Translations under genes and position numbers: made by a program | Notes under the pieces: model-generated | What the model was told of the DNA's origin: nothing | Databases searched by the model: none | What the model saw: the letters and a program-made list of their open reading frames with translations, nothing else | In this document: positions 10,515-23,378 of the stretch, piece after piece | Numbering within the stretch: the first letter of the stretch is position 1 | Layout of the letters: each line of letters opens with the position of its first letter | NCBI GenBank assembly: GCA_018398585.1 | Contig: JAGTTD010000016.1 | Coordinates: 27,141,212 to 27,205,211 of the forward strand | Length of the DNA: 64,000 bases | Direction of reading: 5' to 3' | From: Simmondsia chinensis | Lineage: Eukaryota; Streptophyta; Magnoliopsida; Caryophyllales; Simmondsiaceae

Positions 10515-13500
10515 TCATTTCTTCATCAGCTGAGCACTGCATTGGGCCATGATCTTCGAAGCTCGAGTTATCGAATCTGTCATATAGAAGTTCTCGACTG
10601 CTGGCTTAAACAGCGTTTGGCTTGGTTTCTGAGATGACTCCGGCTTAAGCATAACTGTTGAGAAGGTAGCCGGCTCTCGCTCGTCCAAGCTCACGAGGTT
10701 CGGTGCCACGGTCCTCAGCCTTGATCGGATGTCATCGAGTGAATCATATGGAAGAGGAACACCCGCCACCTCGGACAAGGCTCGGATGATTTTCCAGTCG
10801 TCTCGCGCGTCACCCACAGTGGGGATCGCAGGGAGCGTTATCTGGGTGGTGCCATCGGTGTTCTCATAGGTTCCTTCTTTTTCGGCAAAAGCTGAGGATG
10901 GGAGAATGATGTTGGCACGGTAAACAGCTCGGTCTCCATGATGTCCCTGATAAACGACAAAAGAATCTCCCGGAATCTTGGAAATGTCAATATCGTCAGA
11001 ACCCATCAGATACAAAAACTTAGCAGATTCCAAGGACTTGTCAGACTTGGGGACGAGCCCAAGATCAAGGGCAGCGGCTTGAGCGGCATGTAAGAGCAAC
11101 ACATTGAGCCCGTTCCAGTCAGGTCTAACAACATTTGCAGATTTTGAAATGGCCTCAACGGCAGCAAAAATGGCTTCCTTGTCGTCTCGGTCGAATACAC
11201 CGGCACCAACGATGATGGCGGGTTTCTTGGCATTTTTGAGATCGGAAAAGAACGGGTGGCGGCCTTCAGCGAGTTCAAGGAGGGTTTTGGGACCGGTGCC
11301 GAGGTGTTGGTGATCGTAGTTGAAATCAGTAGCAGGTCCAATGTATCCGACCTTAGCGAGGTGGTCACGTGCTGCTTTTCGGATTCTAGCATTTACCATG
11401 GCAGCTTCAACTCTTGGCTGGCAAACATAAGGCACATGAAAATATCAGTAAAATCTATAGGAAAAGCAATGTAAAAAAATTGTCTAGCCACTTAAACTCG
11501 TGTTTCGGGGTGTGTGGATGATCCACATCTCAAGGTCAAGCGCTGATAAGCACATTGAACTATCCATTTAATTTTCATGCTACGGCGAATTCCATCTATA
11601 GAAAATGGAATAAACTCTAAAGTACCAATTCGTATGAATTATTCTTGATTATGAATCATTCCATTGCCTAGAAGATTTTTAACAACTTTGCTGTTCTGGG
11701 TGTTACGCCAACATATAAACTCGTATTTTTATTTTTGCTCGAAGGCAAGCGCATATCTTATTACTCTCAAAACCAACATACACTAATACAACTGATGACA
11801 AACTCCCAGGTCTCCACCAAGACAACACCTGTTATATAAAAGGGCTTTTAAAAGACAATAGAATATATTTTTCTAATTTTGGGGAGGAACAAAAGAATAG
11901 TGCTTCTTATTTAATAGAAACTAAAAATTTCAAGGTTTAAAAGTTGATTTGCATTTGAAAATCCTATCACAAACTTAAGAGAAACAGAATTCAGCCAATG
12001 GTTGGATCATTTGAGTAAGAAAATCTTTCATAGACTGGTTGATATTTATAGGATATTTATAGCCCCACCTAATGATTTGTTAGCTAATTATATGACTTGA
12101 ATAAGAGACTTCTATATATTGGACTCAATTTTCTTGGTTACCACTTGGTGTTATCTTTGGTTTCGAATATTATGCTTCACTGAGTCAATTAAAAAGTTCA
12201 GTAGTCTTCACTCCCACTCCTGCTCTCACTTCATGCAACAATGAACCATTCCCGAAAGGCTAAAGCAATAATGATACCACAAACTTACCTGTGTGCCAAC
12301 TAGAAGGAATGCATCTGCCTCTTCAAGACCAGCAATGCCGGTATTCAATAGATACCCCGAACGCAGATCAACTTGCAGGTCTGTGCCGTTCCCTTCGCAC
12401 CATACATTATTTGATCCCATTTTGTTCAAGAGGTCCTTCAATGCGATCATGGATTCTGCATCAGACAACCGACCAGAAACACCGACAATTTCCTCTGGTT
12501 TAACTTGATGCATGACCTCTGCAACAACTGCAAGGGCGTCACGCCAACTGACAGCTTTAAAACGCCCATCAGCACCACGAATCATTGGGTCACTTAACCT
12601 TTGCCTCTTGAGACCATCGTAGCAAAAACGTGTCTTGTCTGATATCCATTCCTCATTTATGTCCTACAAAATATTGGCAGAGAAAACTGGACGGTTAGGT
12701 GCATGAAAAAACAGTCACGAAGTTGCAAATCTGCAGCGGTTTTGCTGGAATAACCGTATAAATCAATAGTTGTTCCTATTTATAATATTAGTTCTCATCC
12801 ATGAAATAAAAACATGACCTGCAATTTCTGATTCAAGGTCATGATGAACCTGAAGTAACATGTTAAGGACATTATGTAATAGATCACAAGAAGGTTGGGT
12901 TTTTTAAGGGCACATATTACTTGCAAAACTTTAAAACAAATAGCACACAATCATTAGTTTTTACACTTCTTTAATAGTTCTTAACATGTCAATACATTAG
13001 TAAACATGTTTCAATAGAAAAAAGCACAATCTTTATGCATGATGAAGACTATCAAAAAAGCATATAGCAATCAATCATGTAACAACTAGCTCAAAATATA
13101 TTGTGTAAGAACTATTATGTTATATAACAAACTTTATCTGATTCCACGTTTTTATTTTTATTTTGTTTCTCAAGCATTGGTCAAATTTCGTCCGGAAACG
13201 GAGAACCAATCCCTGCCTTCCTCCAGTAATAGGGTGCTCCATACCCAACCGAGAAGCATCAAGGCTAAAATAACTCTTAGGAGATTTGGTGTACTTGTCC
13301 ATGATTTATTTGCTAAAATATACGGTATCTATATTCCTGAAAGTCAGACTTTTGCTCCCTCGACAAGTAGGAATACCTAAAACAGCTTTCTAGCAAGAAA
13401 ATGACGGTACAAGCACGCAGAAAACTCAACCTAAAACCAATTCATTTGACTTCTCAACTTATGTAACATCTACATAGATAATCCTCAGCCAGTAATAGAA

Positions 13501-15147
13501 AAAGGGCAATCATATCAAGACTTCAGAATGCAAGAATGTAAATATTATGAGTAAAGCACGCAGCACTGCCAAATTCAACTACTGCACAAGTAAAGCATAA
13601 AATGAATGGAAAAATGATTACCTCATTCAGTCGTGGAACAATACGCATGACCTCCGGACCTCTACTATCAATTCGAATGTTGGAACCGACTGCATCAGTG
13701 ACATCGATACTTTCTGTTCCCTTTAACTCCCAGTTTCTGGCCTTAAACGCAAAAGGCTTGGAAGTCAGGGCACCTACAGGACAAATATCAATCACATTGC
13801 CAGACAATTCACTTGTCATTAGCCTTTCAACGTATGTCCCTATCTCTTCTCCGCTTCCACGACCTAACATGCCAAGATCCTGAACCCCAGCTACCTCACT
13901 CGCAAACCTGACACATCTGTGGACCAAAAACACAGCTCATTAATCGTCACAGCAAACCAACGACCGCAAATGTAAAGAGGGGTAAAAACTTGGCTATGAA
14001 ACAACTATGCAATAGTGAGCAAAGGATTCCACTAGTATTGATAAGAATGCTGCAGGCCCATCAGAATACCTACACATTAGAAGGTGAGTGCCAGGGGTAA
14101 TTCTTGGTTGATGACACAGGATTTTTTTTGATCGAAGAAAAATAATGTTTTTGAGAGTCATTATATATAGGGGCAGCCATTGTCCCATGATACGAATCCG
14201 ATAGGACATATCAGAAATAGTTTAGTTGAGGTGTAATAAAGTTGGTTTTAGCAACAGAAACCATCATAGGAAAGGCTAATGTTTCTTTTATCCATATACA
14301 ATAATAGTGAACTATGCACGAGCTCGGCCTAAGCCAGATGAATATTCAAATTGATATGCCATGCTAAAAGGTAGACCACTAAGTTGCGGCATGTGCATTG
14401 AGAATACTTGATTGAAGTTTAGCAAAAAGAAGGAGATTAGGGGTGCTACACAAAGGCTTAGAATTCACAACAATTATTGTTAAGATCAGCAATGATCAAA
14501 CTCAAGTTTGCACAAGATTGCAATAACAAGGTGCACAATCCAGAGATGTTTCCTTTGGAATTCCTTAGGAGATATTTCAAGTTTCATTGAGTGAGCTGGG
14601 ATCTTAAGAAGCAACCTATTTCAAGAGAATGATTCAGCAAATTATCCTGCTTTGGTTAACCATGCTTCACTAGAGAAGATGCTCTTGAGAGCATGGAAGA
14701 ATGGTGATTGTTCCCAAATATAGTGCGGCTGAGAATGGTCGGGGTGGCAATATGAAAAGAAGATCCCATGGTATGTGTGCTGGGGGAGATTAATAATTAA
14801 AGGGTGGGACGACTTGTTCGAGCTCACATCCTTCAAGGTGGTTGATGTCGCCTCTATATCTGTTGAAGCTACACTTGATGTGAAGCTGCTCCCTTAATGG
14901 CTCTGTTTCCTTAACTCTTCATGTTGGCAACTCTTAAAGAGGTGCTACTGCTGGCAAAAATCTATGAGGCTTAGTATGACGATAATACTACTTGGGCCCC
15001 AATTTCTTTAGGGATACTATCTGAGAAGGGAGTGTGAACATTGGTATCTTTTCGGGAACTCTTTTACATTAAATCTGAAGGGTAAGGCAAGATGGGTTCT
15101 CACTAGATCTAAGAGTTTCCCATTCAAGTGTCCCCCAACCCACCCTA

Positions 15148-15178
<31 letters not shown>

Positions 15179-18100
15179 AAAAGTTAAGGACAAGGTGTCA
15201 TCAAACAACAAAAAGATCAAAAAACTAATAACAAGGCCCTCCAATCCCTCTACAAATCGGTCAAGGCTATGTCAAGGAAGCTCTCAAAGCTCTTTGTCCG
15301 GTTTCGCTTTCAAGTGTTTCTACAAGGACTCCTCCAAAGATAAGTTTGATTGGATGACCCAAGCTTTGCTTTGAGGATAATTTGGAGATCTAGGGCACTC
15401 CTCAGGATTTCAATCTTTGCTTGGTATGCTTCTAGGGAATGCACCCCAACTTTGGACGATATTTAGAAGAAAGGAAACGCTTTGGCTAATTATAATTATC
15501 ACTACCATTTTTTTGTATAAGGAAAGCAGGAATAGTAAGTCATTATTGATTCAACAAAGGTCTTTTGGTATAGACTTTCATACAAATGTTTCAGGGGTTT
15601 AGGTTAATTCTACTCGATCAATCGAAGCTTCTAGTGTGGCAGAGCCTACTGGGTAGAATAGTTAAAAGGAGAAGGCAACCTGTCACATCTCCTAGGCAGT
15701 TTCATGGATTTAAAGGAACAAAGGAGATATTGAGATAGATGAGACTGCTGTTCACGTAATGAAAGAAAAATAGTCAAGATTCTCTCTTTTTTTGCAATCC
15801 CTATTTTTCAATAACTATTTATTTTTTATAGGTTTCACTAGTAAAACCAGAGTTAATTTCGCTTGGCCTTCTGTAGTTCTTGAAGATGCATGTCTCAGCA
15901 TCCACCCGTTTCATCAGTCATCACAAATAATGCTCTTTTTCCCTTATGAAAAGAAGAAGATGGACACATGACAACTTATGAAAACATAACTGGCTTAATA
16001 TTATCCACGAATCTCTAAGCTAAGGGATCAAATCTATCGATTCATGCCAAACATGCTCAAACCACAAATCAACAGACTGAAACGTAGGCTAAAAGTTGCT
16101 ATATATATATATAAAAACACATAAAAGAGCATATATCATATGAATATTGGTAATAGATGGGTCAAGAATGATAACCAACCTTGTGCATTGAATACATCGA
16201 GTCATCACGGTTTTTACAAGGGGGCCTAAGTTCTTATCAACCACAGATCTCTTCATTTCTGTGAAGCGACCCCTATCAGATCCAAACGCCATAGACTGAT
16301 CTTGAAGATCACACTCTCCACCCTGATCGCAAATTGGACAATCTAAAGGGTGATTCATTAGCAGGAATTCCATAACCCCCTCTCTGGCCTTTTTAGCCAG
16401 TGGTGTGTCAGTCTTAATCTTCATTCCTGCAATTCGAAAATAACAGAAATTACAAATTCAGTATGCATTAAAAGGACAATTAGAGCTTCCGCACATTTGC
16501 ATCAAAAGACAAACAAGCCTAGATATTGATGACAAATACACCAAAAATGGGTATGAGCAATTAGCAATTGTTCTTTTTTGGGTAGCTAGACAAGGATTAC
16601 GATTTGAACTCGGGACTTCTTGTAATAATTCCTCAAACTCGTTAGTTTTACTACCAAACCACAGATTCATTAGCAAGATTTACAATTCTGATTATGCCCA
16701 TGCTAGATAATATCTCTGCTCATAACTCATCTAGTACTTTCTCTACATCTGAATTGAAAGTTCCATTCCATCAATCTATAACATTTTCGGCACACAGAAA
16801 GCTTAAAATACAGAGAAATATACACACAGTATCATTTCATCAGACCCTCCCCCCGGAACCATGCCATCATTCACCTCTCAGCTTCTTTAGCTTCTATGAT
16901 GAGGCAAGTAATCACCACGAGCAAATACAATTCGCAAAAATTTTCTTAGTTTCAATGTTTAGTTCTCCATATATCTTCTGTAGAAATGATAAAATGCAAA
17001 CTTTGCATTAAGGGGTGTGAACGAGCCCAGTCGAGTCGAGCACCCCTTGTTCGAATTCAAGCCCGATAAGCCTTATCAAGATTTGGAACCTTTGTTCAAG
17101 CTTTTTTCAATAAGCTTTAAGTGTATTTCATACTCGGCTCAGCTCGTTAGCCTAATTGAACCAATTTGAGCTTGCTACCGAGCTGATCTGAGCTCAATAT
17201 CGAGCCTAGAACCAAGCCCAGCCTGCTACAAGTTGAGCTTGCAACCAAGCTATGCTATTCGAGTTACTATCGAGCCACCATTTTTGAGCTAATACCAACT
17301 TTTAAAGAGCTCTTAATGAGCTTTTAATGGCCCCCTAATGAGCTATTATCGAGCCCTTATCAAGGTGTTTGTGAACTAACGAGCGGACCACCCCCTTGTT
17401 CAAACTCAGCTCGATAAGCATATCAAACATGCTCAAACTCAGCTCAATAAGCTATCAAGCCTCCATAACGAACACGAACGAGCCATATTCAATTTCAAAC
17501 AAGAGTAGTTCATCGAACGTTTGGTTAGTTTAGCTTCCACATAAAATCTTTGAAAACAATGGAAAACTGTTCTCCACATTTGAACTAGTTTTCCAGGCAA
17601 GCACGGCGTTCAATAATTTTCTTCAAGAAACGAAAATTTTCATGGACTCACACACCCAAGTAAGTCCACAAAACTAATATTCCTACTTCCTAGCAAATAC
17701 CAAAAATTCAATAACAAAACAATGATTTCACCCAATTTCTACCTCCACACAACTAAAAATCTAGGGCACAGACCACAAAATCAACCCCTACTCCCAAATC
17801 AAAAAACAAATCAAACAATACAAAAACAAACCCTAACCCTAACCTGGAAGAGCAGGCATGGCGCAAGAAGCAACAGGCTTCGGAGACTTCTCCACTTCGA
17901 CAAGACACATCCTGCAATTCCCCGCGATCGACAGCCGGCTGTGATAACAAAACCGCGGGATATCCACACCGGCGACCTCACACGCCTGAAGAACAGTGAA
18001 ACCCTTGGGGATTTTAACCGAGTACCCATCAACGAAAACCTCGAGGGCGTCTTCCGGGTTGGGCAAGTGCACCCTGGCGCCCCCCACCGGCGGCCTCGGT

Positions 18101-18261
18101 GGCGGCGGCGGAGGAGCCTCAGCCTCAGCCGCCGCCGCGGCTTCTGGGTTGTTGAGCCCGGGGGTTGAAACTATGGGTCTGATGAAGGAATTGGAGAAAA
18201 GATGCTTGGCGGTGGATCCATGGAGGATTGATCTTCTCAGTGTCAATGCGCCGAAGCCCAT
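10515..18261 (-). CDS. NDUFS1: NADH dehydrogenase (ubiquinone) Fe-S protein 1, 75-kDa subunit of mitochondrial complex I
   Basis: Five coding exons: 18261-17844, 16426-16180, 13916-13622, 12663-12289 and 11417-10515. All introns are GT-AG and the lengths sum to 746 codons (745 aa), about the size of plant homologues. The protein is the large Fe-S subunit of the complex I N-module, passing electrons from the flavin toward ubiquinone on the matrix side. Residues 1-60 are a mitochondrial presequence plus an Ala/Pro-rich stretch. Cluster ligands are visible: [2Fe-2S] C105, C116, C119, C133; the His-type 4Fe-4S set H165, C169, C172, C178; and a second 4Fe-4S set C217, C220, C223, C267. The exon 2/3 junction splits this last CxxCxxC. 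The molybdopterin-oxidoreductase-like part follows to a [13 protein letters not shown] end. The start [11 protein letters not shown] was chosen because it matches the plant N-terminus. An upstream in-frame ATG would add an unrelated extension. Confidence 0.96.
13917..16179 (-). other. NDUFS1 intron 2 with decayed transposon sequence
   Basis: A 2.26-kb intron. On the plus strand about 14,640-15,650 looks like broken coding sequence (for example a frame reading [19 protein letters not shown] around 14,800-14,860, soon stopped), interrupted by a C run of more than 30 at about 15,148-15,177. It is probably a remnant of a retroelement open reading frame, but I could not name the family. Confidence 0.35.
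16560..16680 (-). mobile_element. tRNA-derived SINE fragment in NDUFS1 intron 1 edge region
   Basis: Read on the minus strand, a box A-like TGGTTTGGTAGTAAAACT (about 16661-16644) is followed by a box B GAGTTCAAATC (16611-16601) with tRNA-like spacing. It lies within the NDUFS1 intron between exons 1 and 2. There is no intact tRNA fold, so it is a SINE head rather than a gene. Confidence 0.5.
17015..17530. repeat. GAGCTC/GAGCC-rich dispersed repeat
   Basis: Dense in 'gagctc', 'gagcc' and 'aagctc' words beginning with GGGGTGTGAACGAGCC. It lies in NDUFS1 intron 1. The same compositional family occurs at 39,045-39,540 and 40,960-41,310, both with 'GGGTGTAAAT/GAACACCCC'-type edges, so it is a dispersed non-coding transposon family of unknown class. 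Confidence 0.5.
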
Positions 18262-18407
18262 CTCTCTCTTCACTCCCTCTATCTCTCCCTCTCCCTCTCT
18301 CTCGATCGCTGGGGGGAAATGGGTGATTTTATGGTGAGGGTTGAGAGTGTGGTAAGATTTTGGTGTGCTTTTGACTTCAAATGGGGTCACACAAAAACCG
18401 ACTTATG

Positions 18408-19252
18408 CTTTGTTTGGCAACAGGGTAAAGGAGGGTAAAGAGGAATAAATAAAGGTAAAGATAAAAAAGGGTAAATGAAGGTAAAGGTAAAGAGGGGTAA
18501 AGAAGGGTAAAGAGGGAAAAGGTAAGGTAATATTCTACCTCTGTTTGGATATGTCAAATTAAGAGGAGTAAGGGTAAAGAGAGGTAAATAAATTACCCTT
18601 ATTTGATAATTGGGTAAAGAGGTAAGAGTAAAGAGAGTTATAGTTAAAATAAGGGTAAAAATGTCAAAATTTTTTTAAAAATTACCCTTACCCCCTTTAC
18701 CCCCAATTTGGGGGTGAACGAAATTGGGGGTAAAGAGGGGTAATGGGGGCAAAGGGAGATAAAAAATTACCCCCCTTTACCCTTCAAATAACTTTGCCAA
18801 ATAGGGGTAGAAAATTACCCCTCTTTACCCTTACCCTCCTTTACCCCTCTTTACCCGGTTGCCAAACAGGGGGTAAGGGTAAAGAGGGGTAAAGAGGGGT
18901 AAGGGGGGAAGGTAAGGTAATATTCTACCCTTGTTTGAATATGCCAAATTAAGAGGGGTAAGGGTAAATGAGTTATCCTTGTTTGGCAATTGGGTCAAGA
19001 GGTAAGGGTAAAGAGAGTTATAGTTAAAATAAAAGTAAAAGTGTCAAAAAAATTTTAAAAATTACCCTTACTCTCCTTTATCCCCCAATTTGGGGGTTAA
19101 AAAAATTAGAGGTAAAGAGGGGTAATGGAGGGTAAAGGGGGGTAAAAAATTACCCCCATTTACCCTTCGAATAACTTTGCCAAACAGGAGTAGAAAATTA
19201 CCCCTTTTTACCCTTACCCCCCTTTACCCCTCTTTACCCTGTTGCCAAATAG
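18408..19252. mobile_element. Head-to-tail pair of GGGTAA-rich MITEs
   Basis: Two ~400-450-bp palindromic units. Unit 1 starts TTTGGCAACAGGGTAAAG (about 18,411) and ends in its inverse CTTTACCCGGTTGCCAAAC (about 18,868). Unit 2 follows directly, sharing that junction, and ends CTTTACCCTGTTGCCAAA (about 19,246). Both contain the same internal blocks (GGTAATATTCTACC, AGAGAGTTATAGTTAAAATA, CCCCAATTTGGGGG). The GTTTGGCAAC-type end resembles hAT-like MITEs. It lies just upstream of NDUFS1 (which starts at 18,261 on the minus strand). Confidence 0.7.
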
Positions 19253-19314
19253 GGGGTTAGGTGAACAAAAGTAGGTCCGGACCGGTTTATCAAACTCGAT
19301 CGGATAGACTATGA

Positions 19315-19705
19315 ATGGTTACGGGGTGGGGCGGGGCGGGACGGGACGGGACGGGACGGGACGGGGCGGGTACTCGTCGTCTAAATCTATACCCATACTT
19401 ATCACGAATATAAAGTGGATAGGGTAGACCTATTATTAGCGGGTATCCAATACCTATCATAATATGAGTACCAAAAGATTATTTATACCTATCTACATTA
19501 ATTATTTGATACGATTTTTAAAATTTTAATTATATTTTTTTATAACATTGATTAATAATTTAGGTAATTAAATTAAGCTTGTATTTTTTAATTTAAAAGT
19601 TATTTAGAGACAAAATAGAGAGGATATGGGTGTACCCGCCACCTGCCTCATTTATACCTGCAGGTAACAGGTTTTACCCACCCCATTGCCATCCCTAAGA
19701 CCGAC
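19315..19705. repeat. G-rich minisatellite within an inverted-repeat element
   Basis: Starts with a (GGGAC)n/(GGGGC)n tract at about 19,325-19,372, able to form G-quadruplexes. It ends with the reverse sense (TTTTACCCACCCCATTGCCATCCC at about 19,671-19,694, compare ATGAATGGTTACGGGGTGGGG at the left). Non-coding; probably a MITE-like or TRIM-like repeat. Confidence 0.45.
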
Positions 19706-20981
19706 CATATATCAGTCAAACTTTTGTCTCTAGTATATGGGCTTAATTTCTATATCTATTAAAAGGACAAGTTTTTATAGGCCAATGTAAACCCTACAGA
19801 ATTATATTATATAACAGTTTATTACCATATGAGATTATACTCATACAGTGTTATCAACATTCAGAATATTGTAAACGTACGTAAGCTTTTAGATTCTAGT
19901 AAAAAAAAATATAAAGCATAATTTTTCTAATACATAAGAGAGAAATATTATGAATATGTGAATATGCATACAAAACTTGAATTATGTACTAGGAAGTATT
20001 GCCACAATTGTCACTCGAACATGCCCCGGTGACAAAATTTCCTAGATCCGTCGCTGATTCCCCCGTTCCTGTATCCATTTTCGTGCAACCATGCGTTACA
20101 TGTCAATTGTTCCAATAAAACTATTTGGGCAAATCACCACAAAATAAAATAAAAGATTATAGTTCCATGCTATCAAATAAGGATTTACACAAAGGAACTA
20201 AATGAAAGAACAACTGGTACTCAAAAAATAATGAACCAACCATCGAGAAATTATTAGGCGACTCTGGGTCAGCATGCACTCTATGTGGATGACTGTTGAT
20301 ATGTTATGCAATTAAAATTAATGCAATAGTACGTTTGTAATGGCTTTAGTGTAAGTTCTTTTGAGGCATTTTATCAAAAATCTGTAGCTTCAACTCTTCA
20401 ACATCCTCAAATTTTACACAGCAGAATTTCCTAGTCCAATAGATAATTCCCAAAAGAAAATTATGGGAAAAAAAAAATTCCACCGCACAAATCACAAATA
20501 CAATAGCAGTGACAACCCAATATCTCAAAGAAACTCCTACCAAGGCGGGTCATAAATCACAAATCACCCTTGAAAATAATAATATAACAAACTTGACACC
20601 AACTTATGTCGCTTTCAAAGGATCAACGTGGTAGCTGCAATAACTTGCTTCTTTATCACGGTAACCATGACTGTGAGCCGCGATTTGATTCCATGGTTAC
20701 ATCTCATCTTTGAGCATGAATCAACAAAATAGATAATAACTCGATTTACTGCCAAGAAAAGGAGTAAAAAAGAAACGGGTGTCAAACCTTGTCGAATCTT
20801 GAACCATGGATCATATAATACATAATCATGGACAAGCTAATCACGACCCGACACATGGGTTTCAAGCAAGTTGGATGAAATGGAGATGTGCTTTGACGTT
20901 CTTTGTGATCGTAAAATCCCTCTTAAATTATACTAGAAATTTTACAGACGGGGGTTAGACATTTTATGCTTTATGGTATTG

Positions 20982-22236
20982 AATGTAGGAACAATCATTT
21001 CATTATGGTTATGGACGAGCTCACTAGGCACATCCAGGGATATGTACCTTGGTGCATGCTTTTTGCAGATGACATTGTGTTGGTGGGGGAGTCACGGGAA
21101 GAGGTAAATGAGAAGCTGGAACTGTGGAGAGGGGTACTAGAGTCGAAGGGTTTACAACTAAGCAGAGACAAGACCGAGCACATGGAACTCAAGTTCGATC
21201 CCTCTTCCACGCCTAGCCGGGAAGACATCAAGATCGAATCTGAGGCCATATCAAAGAAGGAGAGCTTTAGATACTTAGGGTCCATGATACAGTACAACAG
21301 CGAAGTGGACGAGGATGTCAACTACCGGATTAAAGAGGGATGGCATAAGTGGAGGATGGCCTCCGCGGTACTTTGTGATAGAAAGTTCCCTTTGAAGCTA
21401 AAGGGAAGATACTATAAGACGATTGTGAGGCCAGCCATGACATATGGGGCGGAATGCAAGGCGATGAAATAACAGCACATACAGAAGATGAAGGTGACGG
21501 AGATGCGAATGCTGAGGTGGATGTGCGGACACACAAGGAAGGATAGGATCAGAAACGACGTCATAAGAGGCAAATTGGGCGTAGCCTCCATTGAAGATAA
21601 ATTGAGAGAGCAACGTTTGAGGTGGTCCGGACATGTCAAAAGGAGACCGGACAACCCTCCACTAAGGAGATGCGAACAGCCCCTTACTACACTAGGCAGA
21701 AGAGGAAGAGGCAGGCCGAAGAAGAGATGGATGGAGACGATCCGACAAGACCTCACCCACCTAAACCTTCGGGAGGAGATGGCCATAGATAGGGCCCAAT
21801 TGAGGGCTAGCATAGGGGTAATAAAGGCTCCAGTTGGAGTAGGGTAATCGAGTTTACTAGTGCTAGGCCTTGTTTTCTTCTTGGCACACGTAGGTGGTGT
21901 ACTTGCTTCATGAGCACCTTTAAGCTCTACCCTTATCTCTATCTTATCTTTGATTTCTGCTGACGTGGCTTGCTTTATGTTTGTTGTTTTGCTCGCTGTG
22001 TGTGCGCCCTACTCATTTGTTACTCTCCTGTTACCAGGTCACATGCTCTATGTGGCGGACCTGCTTTTCAGGTTGGGGGTCCTCGGAAACAGCATCTCTT
22101 CAGGGTAGCCCCCTGAAGGGGGAAAGCTGCGTACATCTACTCCCCCCCCCCCCCCCCCCCCGGCGACCCTGCTTAGGCGGGAGCCCTTGGAGGTACTGGG
22201 TTTGTTGTTGTTGTTGTTGTAATGTAGGAACAATCA
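20982..22236 (+). mobile_element. 5'-truncated RTE-type LINE (copy A) with perfect 16-bp TSD
   Basis: The insert 20998-22220 carries the C-terminal part of a reverse transcriptase: MDELTRHIQ, the catalytic FADDIVLV motif, and the conserved [20 protein letters not shown] and RLRWSGHVKRRP blocks. The frame is broken only by one TAA (21470-21472, after KAMK) and continues to about 21,847. The 3' UTR has the GGGGGAAAGCTGCGTACATC block, a C run (about 22,142-22,160), the GGAGCCCTTGGAGGTACTGG block and a (TTG)n tail. Flanks AATGTAGGAACAATCA at 20982-20997 and 22221-22236 are identical, so it inserted recently by target-primed reverse transcription. Confidence 0.93.
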
Positions 22237-22589
22237 CGTGCCAACATCTGCAAAACCTTAGCATAGCGAAGATGATTATGCCACGATGCATGTGGACTCG
22301 CAAGAAAAGATAAGATTAAAAATAAGTCAATTATAAAAAAGTGAAAACGAATGTATTGGATAAAACGAGGAAGATGCATTTGAGATGGCTTCAGTATGCA
22401 ATATGATGACTCATAGATGCCAACACAAGAACAATAGAGTTCATGGGAGTTAGGCATGTCGAGAAAGCATAGACGAGAAAAGAGATATAGTTAGAAAGCA
22501 TACAGAAAGACCTCGTATCATTACAGTTTAACAAAGATATACCAATTCATCATAAAACATAACGCCACATTATGGTTGCGTACATAACA

Positions 22590-22720
22590 GCCTCTCAAGT
22601 TGGGGGCCCTCGGAAACAGCCTCCTATAAAGGGTAACACCTTGAAGGGTATGGCTGCGTACATCCCTGCCCCTCGAGACCCTGCATATGCGGGAGCCCTC
22701 GTAGCACTGAGTCGGTTATC
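22590..22720 (+). mobile_element. RTE LINE/SINE 3' tail fragment
   Basis: Contains CTCTCAAGTTGGGGGCCCTC, GGAAACAGCCTC, GGCTGCGTACATCC and GGGAGCCCTCG..GCACTGAG, the shared LINE/SINE 3' region. No TSD was recognised. Confidence 0.7.
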
Positions 22721-23378
22721 ATGTAGCCTAACCAGCAAGAAAAAGGCTTAAGACTGTTAATGTTTCCGTAATGGGGTACCATTAGCCAACTAAGTAATGA
22801 AATAAAGCCAAAATACGAGATCAGCCAACAAAAAATAGTCTTTCTTATTCAAGTGATTCAACTAATGTTTGAATCATACTTCTCTTAAATTTTGTATACC
22901 ATTCAAATGAGAATTTAACTTATGTTGTATTATTTTTCCGAGAATGACAGGTTAGCATTTTAGGAATTTCATACGCTATGTTACCTTGCATCTCCACGTA
23001 ACTTTGGTATCAGCAAGACTGCCAGTTTCCTGCTATGTTACATAGATTAGGGTATGAGAATCAGATATTAGTATGTCAAGGTCAAACTCGATTATTTTCT
23101 AAGATTTTTCAATGCTTGTAGTCCGATCAAAGTGTCTTAAGAGTCCTCTCAAAGTCCAAATACCATTACAATTGTCCGTAACAAGTACCTTAGAGCAGAA
23201 TGTAGAGCTGAGCAACTAACGTACCTATACTTATGAGGGCTTTGGAACTAACATCTTTGACTTAACACATAATTTTTGGTACGTAAGCAAGGTTGAAAAT
23301 TTGAACCTAAAACCGCTTGTCTCAAGACTACACCAAGACTACAAGTTGATTCATTTTACTTTCTTTCTAGAAAGCAAG
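22721..23378. other. Intergenic, no gene seen
   Basis: No supported gene, RNA or bounded repeat. Confidence 0.4.

Noticed and set aside
17722..18337. Plus-strand frames of 148 and 113 aa opposite NDUFS1 exon 1
   Set aside because: Antisense shadows of a GC-rich coding exon with the well-conserved ferredoxin-like domain on the minus strand.
19325..19375. Interstitial telomere
   Set aside because: The units are GGGAC/GGGGC, not TTTAGGG; it is a G-rich minisatellite.
20966..21847. Host protein genes (168-aa and 119-aa frames), and the 236-aa frame at 36,934-37,644
   Set aside because: These are pieces of RTE LINE reverse transcriptase inside TSD-bounded insertions.
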